From NCBI GenBank assembly GCA_003509545.1, contig DOLC01000101.1:1-5872 (forward strand): a DNA stretch of 5,872 nucleotides, in the 5' to 3' direction. Every line of letters begins with the position of its first letter. Positions within the stretch are counted from its first letter, which is position 1. The DNA comes from Peptococcaceae bacterium (lineage in GTDB: Bacteria; Bacillota; DSM-521; Neomoorellales; Neomoorellaceae). The translations under genes and the position numbers were made by a program. The notes beneath the pieces were generated by a model that saw only the letters and a list, made by a program, of their open reading frames with translations, ran no database searches and was not told where the DNA came from. Positions 5,580 through 5,872 of the stretch are shown piece by piece.

Positions 5580-5872
5580 GGGCGCCCGTTCACCGGGCAA
5601 CATGGTTCCCGGCCTTGCCTGGCCTGCGCGGCGAACCCGGTTTCCCAAAAGACACCCATGCCGCTAACGCGGCACCAGCAGAAGGGTGAAAACAACGGGC
5701 TGGCATTTGTTTGGAGCAAGCGTTGGGTCCGAGCGGTTGAGCAGCCTTGGCGAAGCCGAGGGGCGAGGGCGGGGCCGAGGACAGGAAGTCCGAGGCCGGC
5801 CTCTGAAGCAAGGATGCTGAATAGGCTGGGAACCCCGCCCGAGCCCGAGGCTGAGCCGTAGGCTGATCCGCG
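5580..5872 (+). ncRNA. G+C-rich hairpin-dense region, candidate structured RNA (unidentified)
   Basis: This stretch without a convincing gene is packed with short perfect hairpins: GCCCG-TTCAC-CGGGC (5584-5598), GGTTC/GAACC (5604-5608 with 5633-5637) enclosing a GGCC/GGCC pair, TGCCGC-TAAC-GCGGCA (5659-5674) nested inside CACCC/GGGTG (5653-5657 with 5684-5688), and CCTTGGC-GAA-GCCGAGG (5745-5761). It then enters the repeat copy at 5805. Nested stems of this density suggest an RNA of roughly 300 or more nucleotides that continues past the window end. The match of its 3' part to the left end of the window shows it belongs to a repeated family. Known candidates are HEARO/omega RNA of IscB-type elements or another mobile-element RNA; neither can be proven by eye. 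G+C-rich DNA produces stems by chance, so confidence is low. The plus strand is assumed. Confidence 0.33.
5805..5872 (+). repeat. Interspersed repeat, right copy (cut by window end)
   Basis: Second copy of the repeat at 22-90, in direct orientation. The shared core starts at GGATGCTGAATAGG (5812) and runs to the last base. The AGCC-GTA-GGCT stem (5854-5864) corresponds to 72-82 in the left copy. A 12-base palindrome GAGGCCGGCCTC (5792-5803) lies just before it. Because the window ends inside the repeat, the true 3' boundary is not visible; the left copy suggests it may run on through sequence like 91-130. Confidence 0.75.

Noticed and set aside
5658..5861. Plus-strand open frame of 67 codons in the right-hand intergenic region
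   Set aside because: It has no Shine-Dalgarno site, its sequence is rich in R, G, P and E as G+C-rich non-coding DNA is, and it runs straight into the repeat. It recalls translated RNA ends of transposons but shows no domain.
5500..5872. C-terminal end of a TnpB transposase
   Set aside because: No CxxC zinc-finger pairs or the usual preceding conserved residues appear in any plus-strand frame of the region.
1..5872. CRISPR array or tRNA/rRNA gene
   Set aside because: No regularly spaced repeats, and no tRNA cloverleaf or rRNA signature was seen on either strand.

Overview
The window looks like chromosomal DNA from an anaerobic, probably thermophilic, G+C-rich member of the Firmicutes (Clostridia, of the Moorella / Thermoanaerobacterales / Desulfotomaculum type). 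This is an inference from four things: a CcpN-type repressor very close to the Bacillus protein, a pyruvate phosphate dikinase with its own regulator, strong Shine-Dalgarno sites, and oxygen-sensitive-looking Fe/S and di-iron proteins. No rRNA, tRNA or CRISPR array is present.

Layout. Positions 1-246 hold a short interspersed repeat (22-90) and then an AT-rich promoter/operator zone with a TTGTATA...TATACAA palindrome (188-213). Positions 247-4379 are a tight plus-strand operon: ccpN (repressor with CBS domains), a PPDK regulatory protein (YqfL/DUF299 family) and ppdK. The operon ends in a very strong rho-independent terminator (4409-4451). Converging on it from the right are two translationally coupled minus-strand genes: a ferritin-like di-iron protein (5443-4907) and a DUF523/TudS-like Fe-S protein (4910-4428). 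The stop codon of the latter lies inside the ppdK terminator loop. Positions 5444-5872 contain the minus-strand promoter, then a G+C-rich, hairpin-rich non-coding stretch that ends in a second copy of the left-hand repeat (5805-5872). The window therefore begins and ends in the same repeat family, in the same orientation.

How the genes fit together. The plus-strand operon packages three levels of control over the pyruvate/phosphoenolpyruvate node: a transcriptional repressor that senses nucleotide state, an enzyme that switches PPDK on and off by reversible threonine phosphorylation, and PPDK itself. In Bacillus subtilis the first two genes form an operon without a PPDK gene, so this locus shows the arrangement with the target attached. 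The minus-strand pair suggests iron/oxygen or sulfur handling, but its shared purpose cannot be read from the sequence.

The points most worth a second look are the apparent ATC start codon of the PPDK regulator, the terminator that doubles as the coding end of the convergent gene, and the repeat / structured-RNA candidate at the two ends.
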